39,141 nucleotides of DNA from Planctomycetia bacterium (GCA_005789645.1 SXXH01000075.1:1-39141); one strand, 5' to 3'; shown: positions 16,811 to 24,540, counted from the stretch's first letter. Numbers and translations are program-made. The notes: generated by a model not told the origin, from the sequence alone.

Positions 16811-16838
16811 GATGCTGGCCCCTGTCATTGTGCGCGCC
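16811..16838 (+). repeat. Terminal inverted repeat, element B left
   Basis: Begins GATGCTGGCCCC, continues TGTC and ends ATTGTGCGC plus GCC. It lies 19 bp upstream of the pseudo-M14 start codon and supplies the candidate -35 hexamer. Confidence 0.75.
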
Positions 16839-17152
16839 AGCGAGCGCGCCGCGCCCCTTGTCCACCCTCGCGGCGGAAAGGTGGAACACGCAACTGCGCT
16901 CGGCCCGCGCGCGGGATGCGCTGCGCGAGCTCGCCGGGTCCCTGACGCGATCCGGGCGCTGGTGTCGCCGCTGTCGTGACTGGCCTGTGGTGATCGTGGG
17001 TGTGGTGTTCGTCCGTCTGCGGATGGTCGCTCGATGGGCTCCGGTTGGGCGCGTTCTGGTCTACGCGCGGCGCTGGTGGATCGCCGGGTGGCTGGGGCGG
17101 GTCGATCCTGCCCGCTGGCGCCTTGGGCGTGGTGGGCCTGGTCCAGCGCCTG

Positions 17153-17168
17153 CCAAGCCGAGGCTTGG
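17153..17168 (+). repeat. Short hairpin in element B
   Basis: CCAAGC CGAG GCTTGG, a 6-bp stem with a tetraloop, ending 110 bp before the right end. It corresponds in place to the element A hairpin at 12198-12213 and shows a paired base change in the stem. Confidence 0.5.
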
Positions 17169-17250
17169 GTCGGCGTCGACGCCCCTCCATCCGACAAGAA
17201 CGCTCGCTTTCGGCCTCCAGGCAGCACCCGCGAGGCGAATTCCCGTTCGG

Positions 17251-17278
17251 GCCGCGCACAACGAACGGGGCCAGCATC
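17251..17278 (-). repeat. Terminal inverted repeat, element B right
   Basis: On the minus strand it begins GATGCTGGCCCC, continues GTTC and ends GTTGTGCGC plus GGC. It is 26 of 28 identical to the left repeat of element A. It ends 2 bp before the patatin stop codon. Confidence 0.75.
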
Positions 17279-17280
17279 CC

Positions 17281-18417
17281 TCAGCGCGCCAAGAACTCCT
17301 CGATCTCCCCCGCCCGCGCCTCCCCATCCGCCACTCCCAACTCGACCAGCCGCGACAAGTAGTCGTGCTGGAACATCACCAACGACAGCAAGTCGTTCGA
17401 GCGCGTCTCCCGCGTGCCGAGGCCGCGCGTCAGGAAGCGGAAGGCTCGGGGGAGCTTGGGCTCGTGGTCGTTGGCCAGCTTGCCCAGATCGCGCGAGGGG
17501 CGCAGCACGAGGAGGTCGATCGGACGCAGGCCGGCGCGTTGGTCGGGGGGGATGCGAGCCACCAGCTCGTTGGTGCGTTCGAGCTGCAAGGCGTCGCCGT
17601 CGAACTGGTCGAGGAAGATCGAGTTGAACAGGGCGCCGGCGACCTGCGCGGCCGGCGGATAGTTCTCGACCATCGGTCGGGAGCGTTCGGAGCGCGTGCG
17701 CGCGCTGCGCGTCGAGATGGCGATGATCTTGGTGGCGCCGAGGTGCACGGCGGGGGACAGCGGTGCCGTCAGGCGCATGCCGCCGTCGCCGTACCAGTGG
17801 GCGCCCACGCGCACGGCCGGGAAGAAGATCGGCAGCGACGCCGAGGCCATGATGTGCTCGACGGTCAAGGTGCAGGGCACGCACACGCGCTGCGCCCGCT
17901 CCCATGGCGCGACCTCGCTTCCCTGCACCCAGGTGACCGACTCGCCTGTCGAGTACGACGCGCCAGTCAGCGCCACGGCGCGCAGCTTCTTCGACTCGAT
18001 GTTCGGCGCGATGCGCTCGAGCACGCCGCCTTCGCCGCCCACGAGGCCCGAAAGGAGCTCGCGCAGCGGTTCCGTGTCGACGAAGCCCTGCGCGGTGCTG
18101 GCGCGGCGCGCGCCGCCCGACACGAGCTTGATGCCGGTGCGCAGCACCCGCCCGGAGAGCGACCACGCGTCGACGCGGAAGATGTTGTCGACCTTCAGCG
18201 AACGCCACAACTCGACGAGCTCCTCCATCGTCTGGCCGTACTCGTCGCAGGAGGACGCCATCCACGCGGCGTTGATGGCGCCCGCCGAGACGCCCGCGAT
18301 GATCGGCACGCGCAAGCGCGGATGGCGCCGTCCGATGGCATGCAACAGCCCGGCCTGGTACGCGGCGCGCGCGCCGCCGCCGCTCATCACCACCGCCAAT
18401 TGGGCGCCATCGGCCAT
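17281..18417 (-). CDS. Patatin-like phospholipase
   Basis: 378 residues from the ATG of MADGAQLAVVMSGGGARAAYQAG; a longer frame to 18489 would run through the divergent gene's start. The oxyanion glycine-rich loop is SGGGARAAY. The nucleophile is Ser44 in GVSAG and the dyad aspartate is in GDGGMR near residue 211. This family hydrolyses acyl chains from phospholipids or related lipids. There is no signal peptide, so the protein is cytoplasmic or peripheral to the membrane. It is divergent from the methyltransferase-like gene by 36 bp, and its 3' end abuts element B. The N-terminal motifs resemble the bacterial RssA group, but specificity is not assigned. Confidence 0.92.
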   Translation of the reverse strand: MADGAQLAVVMSGGGARAAYQAGLLHAIGRRHPRLRVPIIAGVSAGAINAAWMASSCDEYGQTMEELVELWRSLKVDNIFRVDAWSLSGRVLRTGIKLVSGGARRASTAQGFVDTEPLRELLSGLVGGEGGVLERIAPNIESKKLRAVALTGASYSTGESVTWVQGSEVAPWERAQRVCVPCTLTVEHIMASASLPIFFPAVRVGAHWYGDGGMRLTAPLSPAVHLGATKIIAISTRSARTRSERSRPMVENYPPAAQVAGALFNSIFLDQFDGDALQLERTNELVARIPPDQRAGLRPIDLLVLRPSRDLGKLANDHEPKLPRAFRFLTRGLGTRETRSNDLLSLVMFQHDYLSRLVELGVADGEARAGEIEEFLAR

Positions 18418-18453
18418 CCAACCAAAAGGTAGCCGCAAGGGCCGCGCGCTACC

Positions 18454-19488
18454 ATGTCGGACCTGATGGAGTCCCGCGAAGCCATGCAAGCCCGCGAAGC
18501 CACGCAGGCAGAGCCGCGCGCGCCAAGCGAATTGCTCGAGCTCGCCTGCCCGCTGTGCGGGCCATGCGGCAGCGAGTTGCGCGTCGAGCTGTCGCGCGCG
18601 GGGCGTCCTTGGCGGCTGCGACGCTGCAACTACTGCAACCTGGTGTTCCTCGCGCAGCGGCCGCGAGCATGGCGCGAGGCCTCGGTCGGCGACGCCGGAC
18701 CTGAAGCTCCTTCGGCGGCCGATGTGGCCGAGGCGCGAGGCGATGTAGATGCGGCGCGCTCCGTCGGACTGGGTGAGCCGCGCCGCGTGCTGTTGGCAGG
18801 CGGCGCGGCGACAGCTCTCGAACCATGGCGCGCGGCCTGGCCCGCGCTCGAGGCGTGGGTCGCCAGCGACGCTCCGCGCGGCGTGGCGGAGGCTGGTCGC
18901 CTCGGCTTCCAGGTCGTGCAGGCGCGGCTCGAGGATCTAGGCGGCACGGAGGGCGAGCGCTTGCGCGAGCACGGTCCGTTCGACGCCATCGTGTGCGTCG
19001 ACTCGTTGGACGAGCGCGACGATCCACGCGCCAGCCTCGCGGCGCTGCGCTCGCTGGCGCGCGATGGCGCCGTGCTCGTCGCGCGCGGGGTCGATTGCGG
19101 TGGCGCGCAGGAGCGGCGCTTCCGCCACGGCGCGTGGCACGCCTACCAACCGCCGCGTCGCGCCCACTTCTTCAATCCCTTCAACCTCGCGCGCCTGGCT
19201 GGCGGCGAGGGCTTCGAGAAGAGGCTGGTGCAGGCGCTGCCGGACGCGCGCGGCTGGATCCGTTCGTGGCGCGCCGAGCTGGCGCTGCGCGGAACGGCGA
19301 GCGATGTCGTCGCGTTGTTGCGCGACGACCATCCGTTGCTGTCGGCGTGGTTCGGCTTCGTCGATCGGCGCGCGGCCCGCCAAGGCCGGCGCACGAGTCG
19401 CGTGCGCTTCGTCGCCACGGCGCGCCCCGGGCCCGCGCCGGGCGCTGGCAACTCCTTCGCGCCAGCGGCCCGCGCGCCGGCGCGCTGA
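18454..19488 (+). CDS. Zinc-ribbon protein with degenerate SAM-methyltransferase fold
   Basis: 344 residues. Near residues 32-56, CPLCGPCG and RRCNYCNLVF form a four-cysteine zinc-ribbon, as seen at the N-terminus of many class I methyltransferases. The following domain has the expected layout: RRVLLAGGAATALEPW where the SAM-binding motif I should be, FDAIVCVDSLDERDDP as the motif following strand 4, and AHFFNPFNLARLA near the C-terminal half. Motif I lacks the usual D/E-x-G-x-G-x-G pattern, so SAM binding is doubtful. The 36-bp divergent spacer with the patatin gene holds CGCGCTACCATG. The product could be a methyltransferase on an unknown substrate or a non-catalytic relative. Confidence 0.75.
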   Translation: MSDLMESREAMQAREATQAEPRAPSELLELACPLCGPCGSELRVELSRAGRPWRLRRCNYCNLVFLAQRPRAWREASVGDAGPEAPSAADVAEARGDVDAARSVGLGEPRRVLLAGGAATALEPWRAAWPALEAWVASDAPRGVAEAGRLGFQVVQARLEDLGGTEGERLREHGPFDAIVCVDSLDERDDPRASLAALRSLARDGAVLVARGVDCGGAQERRFRHGAWHAYQPPRRAHFFNPFNLARLAGGEGFEKRLVQALPDARGWIRSWRAELALRGTASDVVALLRDDHPLLSAWFGFVDRRAARQGRRTSRVRFVATARPGPAPGAGNSFAPAARAPAR

Positions 19489-19511
19489 AGTCGCATTTCA
19501 AATACCCCTTT

Positions 19512-20171
19512 TCAGGCGCTCGCGGCGAGCTGCAGCGACATGTGTCGATCGCTGTCGATCGTGATCTCGGCCAAGGCCAGTCCGCATTCGTCCGCCATCG
19601 CGCGCAGCTCGAAGGGCGTGAGCGCCGCGCACAAGGAGGCGCGGAACAGCTCCTGCTGCTCCGGCGTGCCCTCGCCCGCATGCAGCGCCACCAGCTCGGC
19701 GACCCGCGCGTGGCACCACGGGCGCGCCAGGTCGCGCACGAGCAGCGCGCCTCCGGGCTTCAACACGCGCCGAGCCTCGCGCAGGAACGGCCGCGGATCG
19801 GGGATGTGGTGCAGGATCGTGTTGCTGCACACGGAGTCGAAGGAGCCGTCGGCGAAGGGCAGGCCCTTGGCGTCGCAGCGTTGGAAGTGGAGGCGCTCCG
19901 CGTGCGGCGAGCGCGCGCGCTTGGCCTCGGCGTGGCGCAGCATGTGCGCGGCGAGGTCGACTCCCACGATGCGCGCCTGCGGCAAGGCCTCGCACAAGAG
20001 CAGCGGGATGTGCCCCGGGCCGCAGCCGATGTCGAGCACGCGTCCATGCGCGCCGAGCTCCTGCATGCGCTTGGCGAAGGCCGCGTTGGCCGCCGAGTGG
20101 TCCATGGCGTCGTAGCCATCGGCCTCCTCTTGCGTGTCCATCGCTTCGGGTTCCAGCACTCGTGCGATCAT
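19512..20171 (-). CDS. Class I SAM-dependent methyltransferase (UbiE-like)
   Basis: 219 residues. Motif I is complete (VLDIGCGPGHIPLLL). VGVDLAAHMLRHAE holds the acidic residue that binds the ribose. GLPFADGSFDSVCSNTILHHIPDP and EARRVLKPGGALLVRDL follow in the normal order. The fold matches Methyltransf_11/UbiE-type enzymes acting on small molecules. The start ATG overlaps the stop of the esterase gene (ATGA), which makes it the last gene of a three-gene minus-strand operon. It converges with the zinc-ribbon gene across 23 bp of AT-richer sequence. The substrate is unknown. Confidence 0.9.
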   Translation of the reverse strand: MIARVLEPEAMDTQEEADGYDAMDHSAANAAFAKRMQELGAHGRVLDIGCGPGHIPLLLCEALPQARIVGVDLAAHMLRHAEAKRARSPHAERLHFQRCDAKGLPFADGSFDSVCSNTILHHIPDPRPFLREARRVLKPGGALLVRDLARPWCHARVAELVALHAGEGTPEQQELFRASLCAALTPFELRAMADECGLALAEITIDSDRHMSLQLAASA

Positions 20172-22687
20172 CGTCCTTGTTCCTTCCCGGCGCGCTTCGT
20201 CGCGCCGCTCTTCGAGTCCGCGTCCGCGCGCGCGAAGCCGCGTCCATCCAACTTCCAGGCGTGGTCGAACCAGCCTGCGGCCAGCACGCCGCCGTCGCCC
20301 TTGGCGTGGAGCTCCTCCCCCCAGATGGCGTAGTCGGGGTAGCCCACGCCCGAAGTGAAGGGCGCCAGGTTGAATCCGGCGAGAGCGCCGGGCCTGCCGC
20401 TGTCGGCGAATACGCCCACCAGGCACGGTTCCTCCGCGCCCTCGGGGCCGAAGCTCGCACGCCGCACGAACACCGCGCCCAGCGCGTCGCCGCGCCACTC
20501 GCGTTCGCCAAGGCGCATGCAGCCGCGGCGCGCGACGAGCGGCGAGTCGGCGAGGAGCCGCTCCCACGCCGAGTTGGTGTCGGCGTTGCCGTACAAGACC
20601 AAGTTGCGACCGGCATGGCGCGCCGCGTCGGCGCGGAGCTGCGTGTCGCTGACGATCTCGCAACTGCCGTTGCCGCGGTACCACCATTGCTGCAGGTCGC
20701 CACGCGCGCGCGCAAGCAGCAACTCGGTCTCCGCGCGCGTGCCCGCCGTGCCCACGACGAACACGAAGCGCCGATCGAAGACGCGCTTGAACGGTCCGGA
20801 CAACTCGGGCGTCTTTTCGCCGGCCGCGTCGTCGGCGCCTTCGGCCACGGCGCGCCAGCCGTCCTCGAGGCGCGCGACATGGCGCGAGTCCGCGCCATCG
20901 ACGCGTTGGCCGTCGACGACGAGTTCGCCGTTCCACCCCGGGATGCGCCCGCCGATGCGGAGACGCCGCGCGTTGCGCGCGCGGATGGCCAGCGCGCCCG
21001 CGGCGTCCAGCTCGGCCTCGATCTCGAATGGTTCGCCGTGGCGCTCGACTTGGCGCACCTCGAGCCAATGGTGCGTCGAGTCGACGCTCGGATCGACGCC
21101 GCGCCACGCGAGGCGCCGCGGCGCTTCGGCGCGGTCGTGCTCGGCGTACATCTCGAACACGCCGGGCCACTCCAGGCAATCCGCCCCCGCGGCGCGCTCG
21201 CCATCCCACCAGTGGCCCGCGCCTTCCTCGAAGTGCGCGCGCGGCGCGGCGCCGGCCCGCGCGAGGGCGTCGATCATCGTGCGCGCTTCGCTGGCTGGCA
21301 CGTTGTCGTCCGCGGTGCCGTGCACGACGTAGGTCGGCACCTGCGCCAGGTTCGACACGAGCTCGAGCGTGCGCGAAGCGCCGTCGGCGGCGTGCCACGA
21401 CTCGCGCAACTCGCCCTGCGGTCGTGAACCGTAGCTGTCGAAGTCCACCCAGCCGGCGCTGGGCGCGATGGCGAGGAAGCGGTCCGGATCGTTGGCGGCC
21501 AAGTGCCACGTGCCATGGCCGCCCATGGAGTGGCCGTTCAAGTACACGCGCGCATCGCAACATTGCGCGCGCGGAGCGGCCATCCAGGCGGCCGGTTCGC
21601 CGCGATGCGCGCGCAAGCCGGCGGCGAGCGCCTCGTAGGCGTCGATGCGGCCCCAGTCCTGCCAGTCGAAGCCGTACGGCCTGCGGTTGGTGGCGGCGAT
21701 GTGCAGCCAGCCGGCCTTCCTCGAGTAGGCGTTGATCTGGCCCCACGCATCCACGCCGGCGCCGTGCAGCGACAGGACCACGCGCGGGTCGAGGTTCGCC
21801 GCGTCCGTCGGCGCCAGCAAGCCCAGCACCTGCACCGTGCCGTCGATGCCCGACTCGAACGTCGCGAGTCGCGGCGCGTCGCTCGCGCGCACCGCGAGTT
21901 CGAAGGAGTGCAGCGTGCGGCTGGTCTTGGTGTCGATGGCGAAGTGGAAGCGCGTCGCGCCGGGTTCGCGCGGCGCGCGCTCGAACCCCCACAAGGGCAG
22001 CGCCACCTTGGCGAGCGACAACGGCGCGATGGGCGGCAGCTGGATGGCGCGCGAGATGGGGGCGACGCGCGGCGGTTCGCCCACGCACTCCATCAGGCGT
22101 GGCGCGATGGCGCGAGTGGTGGCGTTGACGAGCAGCACGCCGGCGCGCGGCGGTTGCGCGCGACGCGGCTCGCCCGCGACGAGGTCCGGCTTGGTCAAGT
22201 CCCAGTCGCCGAACAGGATCTCGCCTTGCGGCTCGACGAAGCGCAACGACGCTCGTCCACGCGGCCCGGCGATCCAGATCTCGTTGGGTCCCTTCTTCAA
22301 CAGCACGGGCACGCCCGGCCAGCCGTAGCCATACACGTCGCCCGTCACCGGCGCCTGGTTGACGAAGCCGCGCGCGGCGCCCGAGAGACGCGCCAGCACC
22401 ACGCGTTCCGAGTCGCTCTCGATCGTGGTCCACGCCCAGGCGAAGGGGCCCGGCAAGGCGCCGGACTCGTCGGCTTCCATGGGCGCGAAGCGCCGCTCCA
22501 CGCCGCTTTCGCCGATCCAGGCGCGTTGCGTGTCGGGCGCGACGCCAGCGACGACGCACTCGCCGTAGACCTGGTCGGGTCGGAACGGCCGTCGTCCGGG
22601 CAGGTCGACCGCCTCGATCGCCAACCATCGGCGCGGGACGATGTCGCCGGCCGGCGCCAGGGCCAACGCGAGTAGCAGGGCTATCAT
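20168..22687 (-). CDS. Large secreted alpha/beta-hydrolase (S9-like esterase or peptidase)
   Basis: 839 residues with a short signal peptide (MIALLLALALAPAGDIV). Residues 20-300 are beta-rich with no recognised domain. The catalytic domain follows: LSLHGAGVDAWGQ, nucleophile Ser387 in LNGHSMGGHGTW, acid residue in VVHGTADDNVP and His in EEGAGHWWDG. The pattern fits the prolyl-oligopeptidase/dienelactone-hydrolase type of planctomycete periplasmic hydrolases. The C-terminal third contains VVGTAGTRAETELLL and NLVLYGNADTNSAW, which may be a second nucleotide- or ligand-binding-like fold. It overlaps its neighbours by ATGA at both ends. Peptidase or carbohydrate esterase activity cannot be separated by sequence. 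Confidence 0.85.
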   Translation of the reverse strand: MIALLLALALAPAGDIVPRRWLAIEAVDLPGRRPFRPDQVYGECVVAGVAPDTQRAWIGESGVERRFAPMEADESGALPGPFAWAWTTIESDSERVVLARLSGAARGFVNQAPVTGDVYGYGWPGVPVLLKKGPNEIWIAGPRGRASLRFVEPQGEILFGDWDLTKPDLVAGEPRRAQPPRAGVLLVNATTRAIAPRLMECVGEPPRVAPISRAIQLPPIAPLSLAKVALPLWGFERAPREPGATRFHFAIDTKTSRTLHSFELAVRASDAPRLATFESGIDGTVQVLGLLAPTDAANLDPRVVLSLHGAGVDAWGQINAYSRKAGWLHIAATNRRPYGFDWQDWGRIDAYEALAAGLRAHRGEPAAWMAAPRAQCCDARVYLNGHSMGGHGTWHLAANDPDRFLAIAPSAGWVDFDSYGSRPQGELRESWHAADGASRTLELVSNLAQVPTYVVHGTADDNVPASEARTMIDALARAGAAPRAHFEEGAGHWWDGERAAGADCLEWPGVFEMYAEHDRAEAPRRLAWRGVDPSVDSTHHWLEVRQVERHGEPFEIEAELDAAGALAIRARNARRLRIGGRIPGWNGELVVDGQRVDGADSRHVARLEDGWRAVAEGADDAAGEKTPELSGPFKRVFDRRFVFVVGTAGTRAETELLLARARGDLQQWWYRGNGSCEIVSDTQLRADAARHAGRNLVLYGNADTNSAWERLLADSPLVARRGCMRLGEREWRGDALGAVFVRRASFGPEGAEEPCLVGVFADSGRPGALAGFNLAPFTSGVGYPDYAIWGEELHAKGDGGVLAAGWFDHAWKLDGRGFARADADSKSGATKRAGKEQGR

Positions 22688-23394
22688 CGCCCCTTGCCCA
22701 AGAGCGCCTCGATGCGCCGCTGCATGTCGCTCGAGGCCCAGATGGGCACTTCTCGGCCCATCAAGCGTTCTTCGTCGTAGGCGGAGGTGCGCAGCGCCTC
22801 GGCGCGCAGGCCATGCTTCATCGTGCCGTAGGCGGCGCGCGGCAAGGCCGAGAGCGCCTGCAACTTCGCCAGCGCCGCGTGCATCGCGTCGCCTTCGACC
22901 ACTTCGTCGAGCAAGCCCGCGCGCACGGCCTCTTCGACCCCGAGGAGGGACGCGCCGAAGATGGCGCGTTCGGCTCCGCGCTCGCCCAACCGGTGCCGCA
23001 CGACGCGCAGGCAGGCGGGCGGGATGCAGGCGCCCAACGCCAGTTCGTTCAGGCCGATCCGGGCCTTGATGCCCGCCGGCGCGATGCGCCAGTCGCAAGC
23101 CAGGGCGAGGATGCAACCGCCGGCGATCGCGTGTCCGTTGACCAAGGCCACCACGGGCGCCGGATACAGATCGAGGCGCGTCACCAACGCGTCCAGCCGT
23201 CGCAGGAAGCGTTCGATCGCCGCGGCGTCGGCGGCGGCGATCTCGCGCAGGTCCACGCCAGCGGAGAAGGCGTCGCCGTCGCCGGTCAGGAGGATCGGTT
23301 CGCCATCGGCCTTCTGCAGTTCGGCCTCGAGGAAGGCCATCAGGCCGGTGGACAAGGCGTTCTTGCCCGGTTGGGCCATGCGGATCTGGTGCAT
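22684..23394 (-). CDS. Enoyl-CoA hydratase/isomerase (crotonase superfamily)
   Basis: 236 residues. The two oxyanion-hole segments are AFSAGVDLREI and NGHAIAGGCILALACDWR. Family helices follow (IGLNELALGACIPPACLRVVRHRLG; GLLDEVVEG). The length is slightly below the usual 255-260 residues, and the N-terminal strand is short (MHQIRMAQPGKNALS). The two glutamates of classical crotonases are not both obvious, so the reaction could be hydration, isomerisation or another CoA-thioester step. It is first in an overlapping operon with the esterase and a methyltransferase. A TAGAGT hexamer lies 39 bp upstream. Confidence 0.88.
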   Translation of the reverse strand: MHQIRMAQPGKNALSTGLMAFLEAELQKADGEPILLTGDGDAFSAGVDLREIAAADAAAIERFLRRLDALVTRLDLYPAPVVALVNGHAIAGGCILALACDWRIAPAGIKARIGLNELALGACIPPACLRVVRHRLGERGAERAIFGASLLGVEEAVRAGLLDEVVEGDAMHAALAKLQALSALPRAAYGTMKHGLRAEALRTSAYDEERLMGREVPIWASSDMQRRIEALLGKGR

Positions 23395-23433
23395 GCGTGC
23401 GCTCCACGCGCGGCGTGCGCCGCGGTGGCGGAC

Positions 23434-23439
23434 ACTCTA
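23434..23439 (-). promoter_or_regulatory. Candidate extended -10 for the enoyl-CoA hydratase operon
   Basis: Minus strand: TTGCTAGAGTGTCC, which contains TG-n-TAGAGT, 39 bp before the start. It belongs to the same CTAG-type hexamer as the other candidates. A -35 box is not clear. Confidence 0.35.
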
Positions 23440-23480
23440 GCAATCCAAGCCTGCGCGCTTGCCCGCCGGCTCGTCGCCAG

Positions 23481-23486
23481 CACAAT
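23481..23486 (+). promoter_or_regulatory. Candidate promoter of threonine aldolase
   Basis: CACAAT lies 7 bp before the ATG at 23494, with TTGCCC at 23459-23464 spaced 16 bp upstream. A transcript from here would be leaderless or nearly so. CACAAT also occurs in the terminal repeats of elements A and B (as GCGCACAAT reading outward) and 9 bp before the isomerase at 38458. Confidence 0.35.
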
Positions 23487-23493
23487 CAGCGCC

Positions 23494-24540
23494 ATGCAAG
23501 CCGCGCGCCGCCACTTCGCCAGCGACAACAACGCACCAGTCCACCCGCGCGTGTGGGAGGCCATGCGCGCCGCCGATGTCGGCCACGCCCGCGCCTACGG
23601 CGACGACCCTTGGACGCGCGCGATGGAAGAGCGCTTTCGCGAGCACTTCGGCCCGGGAGCCAGGGCGTGGCCCGTGTTCCTCGGCACCGGCGCCAACGTC
23701 ACCGCGCTGCAGTCCATGCTCGCGCGCCACGAGGCCGTGATCTGCGCGCAGCACGCCCACATCGCCGTCGACGAGTGCGGCGCGCCCGAGCGCCATCTCG
23801 GCGCCAAGCTGATCCTCGTGGCGACGCCCGACGGCAAGCTGCGTCCGGCCGACATCGAACCGCGCCTGCATGGGTTGCGCGACCAGCATCATGTGCAGCC
23901 CAAGGTGGTCTCCATCACGCAGTCGACCGAGTACGGCACGGTCTACGCGCCCGAGGAGATCCGCGCCTTGTCGGCATGTTGTCGCGCGCACGGGTTGCTG
24001 CTGCACCTCGACGGGGCGCGGCTCGCCAACGCGGCCGCGTCGCTGGGCGTGCCGCTGCGCGCGCTCGCCACCGACGCCGGCGTCGACGTGCTGTCCTTCG
24101 GTGGCACGAAGAACGGCGCGATGCTGGCCGAGGCGGTCGTCTTCCTGAAGGAAGGGCTCGGCGAGGACTTCCGCTTCGTGCGCAAGCAATCGATGCAACT
24201 CGCGTCCAAGATGCGCTACGTCTCGGCGCAGCTGGCGGCCTTGCTCGAGGGCGACCTGTGGCTCGCCAACGCGCGCCACGCCAACGCCATGGCGCAGGCG
24301 TTGCGCGCGCGCGCCGAGCTGGTGGAGGGCGTGTCCTTCGCCTGGCCCACGCAGGCGAACGGCGTGTTCCCGATCCTCGACAAGGCGTGGATCGGGCCGT
24401 TGCAGGCCGAGAGCTTCTTCTACGTGTGGGACGAGGAGCGCGGCGCGTGCCGCTGGATGTGCTCGTGGGACACGACCGAGGAGGACATCGAGCGCTTCGC
24501 CATGGCGCTCGAGCGCGTGGCGTCGGGACGCGCTCGTTGA
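23494..24540 (+). CDS. ltaE: Low-specificity L-threonine aldolase
   Basis: 348 residues. PLP enzyme cleaving L-threonine or L-allo-threonine to glycine and acetaldehyde; cytoplasmic. Motifs are FASDNNAPVHP at the N-terminus, LHLDGARLANA (cofactor-contacting aspartate and arginine) and SFGGTKNGAM (PLP lysine). TEYGTVYAPEEI and MRYVSAQLAALLE also match the family. Its length is normal. It is the second threonine-consuming PLP enzyme in the window after the dehydratase-like gene. It is monocistronic, divergent from the enoyl-CoA hydratase operon, and has a very short leader if the CACAAT promoter is real. Confidence 0.93.
   Translation: MQAARRHFASDNNAPVHPRVWEAMRAADVGHARAYGDDPWTRAMEERFREHFGPGARAWPVFLGTGANVTALQSMLARHEAVICAQHAHIAVDECGAPERHLGAKLILVATPDGKLRPADIEPRLHGLRDQHHVQPKVVSITQSTEYGTVYAPEEIRALSACCRAHGLLLHLDGARLANAAASLGVPLRALATDAGVDVLSFGGTKNGAMLAEAVVFLKEGLGEDFRFVRKQSMQLASKMRYVSAQLAALLEGDLWLANARHANAMAQALRARAELVEGVSFAWPTQANGVFPILDKAWIGPLQAESFFYVWDEERGACRWMCSWDTTEEDIERFAMALERVASGRAR

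Larger units (their letters stand above)
16811..17278. mobile_element. Element B: 468-bp non-coding element bounded by 28-bp inverted repeats
   Basis: This occupies almost the whole gap between the start of the pseudo-M14 gene and the 3' end of the patatin gene, which stops 2 bp from the right repeat. The termini match each other at 24 of 28 positions and are the same repeat as in element A. The interior differs from A in sequence but contains the same kind of short hairpin about 110 bp from its right end. A minus-strand open frame runs across it from the repeat's own ATG, but its composition (Pro, Arg, His runs) is not protein-like. I see no other gene. Its nature is the same open question as for element A. 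Confidence 0.55.

Noticed and set aside
16825-17277. 150-residue minus-strand frame across element B
   Set aside because: Low-complexity Pro, Arg and His composition. No homologous frame in element A beyond the first nine residues.
11835-17278. Integron attC sites or REP/BIME as an explanation of the repeats
   Set aside because: The GTTRRRY/RYYYAAC core sites of attC are absent. The repeats are too long and too far apart for a simple REP pair.
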